Source of the DNA: Halococcaceae archaeon
Lineage (GTDB): Archaea; Halobacteriota; Halobacteria; Halobacteriales; Halalkalicoccaceae
Direction of reading: 5' to 3'
Assembly: GCA_007129135.1 (NCBI GenBank)
Contig: SKWB01000177.1
Span: forward strand, 1-5,737
Length of the DNA: 5,737 bases
Positions 4,228 through 5,737 of this stretch are shown here, piece by piece. Below the pieces are notes generated by a model, which did not search any database, was not told the DNA's origin, and was given only the letters and a program-made list of their open reading frames with translations. The position numbers and the translations under genes were made by a program. Positions within the stretch are counted from its first letter, which is position 1, and the number at the start of each line of letters is the position of its first letter.

Positions 4228-5737
4228 CCGACCACCATCCAGACCGCCAGCGCGATAGTGACGAGGACGAGTACGTACTTCACGCCGCTCAGGATCTTTC
4301 CATCGCGCATGTAGCCGCTGATCATCCCCGAGAGGATCGCCTGCATCGTGACGGCGTGGAAGAACATGACGCTGAGGAGCCCGGTGTCGACGCCGCCGCC
4401 GAAGTCCGGTCCGCCACCGCCGACGTCCGCGGCGGCGTCGCCGTTGGCTGCCTGGTCGGTCATCCCAGCCATCACGTCGAGGAACTGTGTCTTGAGGATC
4501 GCCATCACCGCGAGCAGCGTGAGGTACGTCATCACGATGATGACGACCTGCATCCGCGTCCGCGAGACGCGCTCCCTGTCGATGTCGTCCTGGTTCTCGC
4601 TCGCCTGTGCCGCGGTGGTGAGGACGGCCGTGATCTGGCTGGACGCCTCCTGGGCCTTGCTGATGAGCTTGACCGTCCGGGCGAGGCGGGGGATGTGATA
4701 GCGGTTGTTGAACTCGACGAGCGCGTCTTTCAGGCTCGTCCCGTAGTTCACCTTCGCGTGCATCGTCTCGAACTCGCGGGCGAGCTTTCCGGAGGAGGTC
4801 TCGGAGACGACACGGATCGACTCCAGCAGCGTCATCCCGGTGTCGTTGGCGCTCGAGAGCTTCCGGAGGTCGTCGGAGAGCCCCTTCGTGATCGCGTGTC
4901 TGGAGTGTTGGTTCCACTCGTAGAACAGCGCGAGCGGGATCCCGATCAGGTAGACCGGGACGTAGACCCAGACGAACGTCGACCAGACCGGCTGGTCGAT
5001 GAAGCCCTGCCAGCTGGTGGGTGCGGAGCCGGTGGCCGCGGCGACCCCGACGAGTCCGACCGAGAGCGGGAGCGTGAGCGCGAGCGTGTAGAGCGGGAAG
5101 TCACGGAAGAAGTGGTGTGGGCGACGGAGGATCTCGCCGAACTCGTAGCTCCGATCGCGTCGTTTGATCCGGTCGAAGACGCCGTACTCGCCGGTGAACC
5201 GCTCGATCAACCCGAGGTCGAACAGCGGGTTCCGGTTCGGATCCGCGAGGTGTGCGCTGCCGCCGTCCGGTAGCAGGTAGCCGTCGCCGGGTTCGTCGCG
5301 TTTCACCGTCGAGACCAGTACGAGAAAGCCGGCTCCCACGAGCGGGATCAGCGCGTAGACGGTGCCGTAGAGCATCAGTTCGTCCGCGTCACCGAGCATG
5401 CTCATGATGACGAGGATGATGATGAGCAACAGCGGAAAGAGCGAGAGCGTCATGTACATCTCGCCGAAGAGCTCGAGCGTCTCGAGGGTGAGCTCCTGTT
5501 CCTGTTTCGCCGTCCGCATGTGTTTGTCCTTCTTGTCCTCGAGGAAACGCGAGAGGTCGCCGCCGCTGTTGACGATCGAGAGCATGTCGGTGAGGAACTG
5601 GCTCAGTTCGTCGCTCGGCGTCTCCATCGCCTGGTTCCTGATCGCCGTCCGGTAGTCCGTATCGAAGTACTCGGTCTCCTGGACGATCGACTTGAACTCG
5701 TGGCTCACCTCGCCGTAGGTGTCGTCGGCTCTCGCCA
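4224..5737 (-). CDS. PilC/TadC-type pilus platform protein, type II secretion F family (5'-truncated)
   Basis: The protein is the inner-membrane platform that couples the assembly ATPase to pilin extraction in archaeal T4P-like machines. The frame is open to the right edge. The GTG at 5708 is internal to a conserved-looking stretch (ARADDTYGEV before it), so the N-terminus lies outside; 503 residues are visible. Numbered from that GTG: the end of a first F domain (about 1-82, with SQFLTDMLSIVNSGGDLSRF), membrane helices at about 84-105 and 112-134, a cytoplasmic loop with a basic stretch (IKRRDRS), and helices at about 204-226 and 243-263. A complete second F domain follows (about 270-386, with TLLESIRVVSETSSGKLARE and NYGTSLKDALVEF), then helices at about 387-409, 443-465 and 474-493. 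Two F domains are typical of the archaeal TadC/FlaJ branch. A Gly-rich loop (about 429-440) sits between the late helices. No Cys. Its ATPase partner should lie just upstream. Confidence 0.93.
   Translation of the reverse strand, partial: ARADDTYGEVSHEFKSIVQETEYFDTDYRTAIRNQAMETPSDELSQFLTDMLSIVNSGGDLSRFLEDKKDKHMRTAKQEQELTLETLELFGEMYMTLSLFPLLLIIILVIMSMLGDADELMLYGTVYALIPLVGAGFLVLVSTVKRDEPGDGYLLPDGGSAHLADPNRNPLFDLGLIERFTGEYGVFDRIKRRDRSYEFGEILRRPHHFFRDFPLYTLALTLPLSVGLVGVAAATGSAPTSWQGFIDQPVWSTFVWVYVPVYLIGIPLALFYEWNQHSRHAITKGLSDDLRKLSSANDTGMTLLESIRVVSETSSGKLAREFETMHAKVNYGTSLKDALVEFNNRYHIPRLARTVKLISKAQEASSQITAVLTTAAQASENQDDIDRERVSRTRMQVVIIVMTYLTLLAVMAILKTQFLDVMAGMTDQAANGDAAADVGGGGPDFGGGVDTGLLSVMFFHAVTMQAILSGMISGYMRDGKILSGVKYVLVLVTIALAVWMVVG

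Noticed and set aside
4228..4917. N-terminal extension of the 138-aa pilin-like gene into the platform gene
   Set aside because: The extension is Arg/Pro-rich shadow sequence in another frame of a real gene; the prepilin signal must be at the N-terminus, which fits the ATG at 4227.
4218..5273. Long plus-strand open frame (351 codons) antisense to the platform gene
   Set aside because: Its translation is low-complexity, rich in Arg, Asp, Glu and Val, with no family resemblance, as expected opposite a GC-rich coding gene; the minus-strand protein has clear F domains and membrane helices.

Overview
The window looks like a piece of a haloarchaeal (class Halobacteria) chromosome. Three things point there: GC-rich third positions, very acidic (Asp/Glu-rich) extracellular proteins with few Lys and Cys, and a gene set typical of salt-loving archaea. 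It holds seven protein genes and essentially no non-coding DNA. I see no RNA genes, insertion sequences, CRISPR arrays or tRNAs.

Right part (minus strand, 5737 down to 1244): six genes in one tightly packed operon. It starts off the right edge and is read leftward. The first gene is an archaeal PilC/TadC-type platform protein of a type IV pilus (T4P)-like machine (4224-5737, N-terminus cut by the window). Five small or medium proteins follow: 138, 196, 277, 143 and 244 aa. Each begins with a short charged leader ending in Arg-Gly or Arg-Ala, immediately followed by one hydrophobic helix. This is the layout of a type III (prepilin) signal peptide, and the rest of each protein is an acidic, presumably extracytoplasmic domain. 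All five junctions overlap by 4 to 13 nt. At four of the five, a Shine-Dalgarno sequence for the next gene is embedded in the last codons of the gene before it, so the genes are probably translationally coupled. A PilB/TadA-type ATPase gene would be expected just beyond the right edge.

Left part (plus strand, 1-1237): one 5'-truncated gene converges on the operon, with only 6 nt between the two stop codons. Its first half resembles the body of the last operon gene (a DUF7289-like pilin-associated domain). Its second half is a repetitive beta-rich domain of the DUF7305 type. It is probably another large pilin-like surface protein.

Together the window encodes the assembly platform and a set of minor-pilin-like subunits for a T4P-like surface structure. 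None of the five subunit families has, to my knowledge, an established function, so this is the part closest to an undescribed system. DUF names are given from memory of haloarchaeal annotations and were not checked by search.
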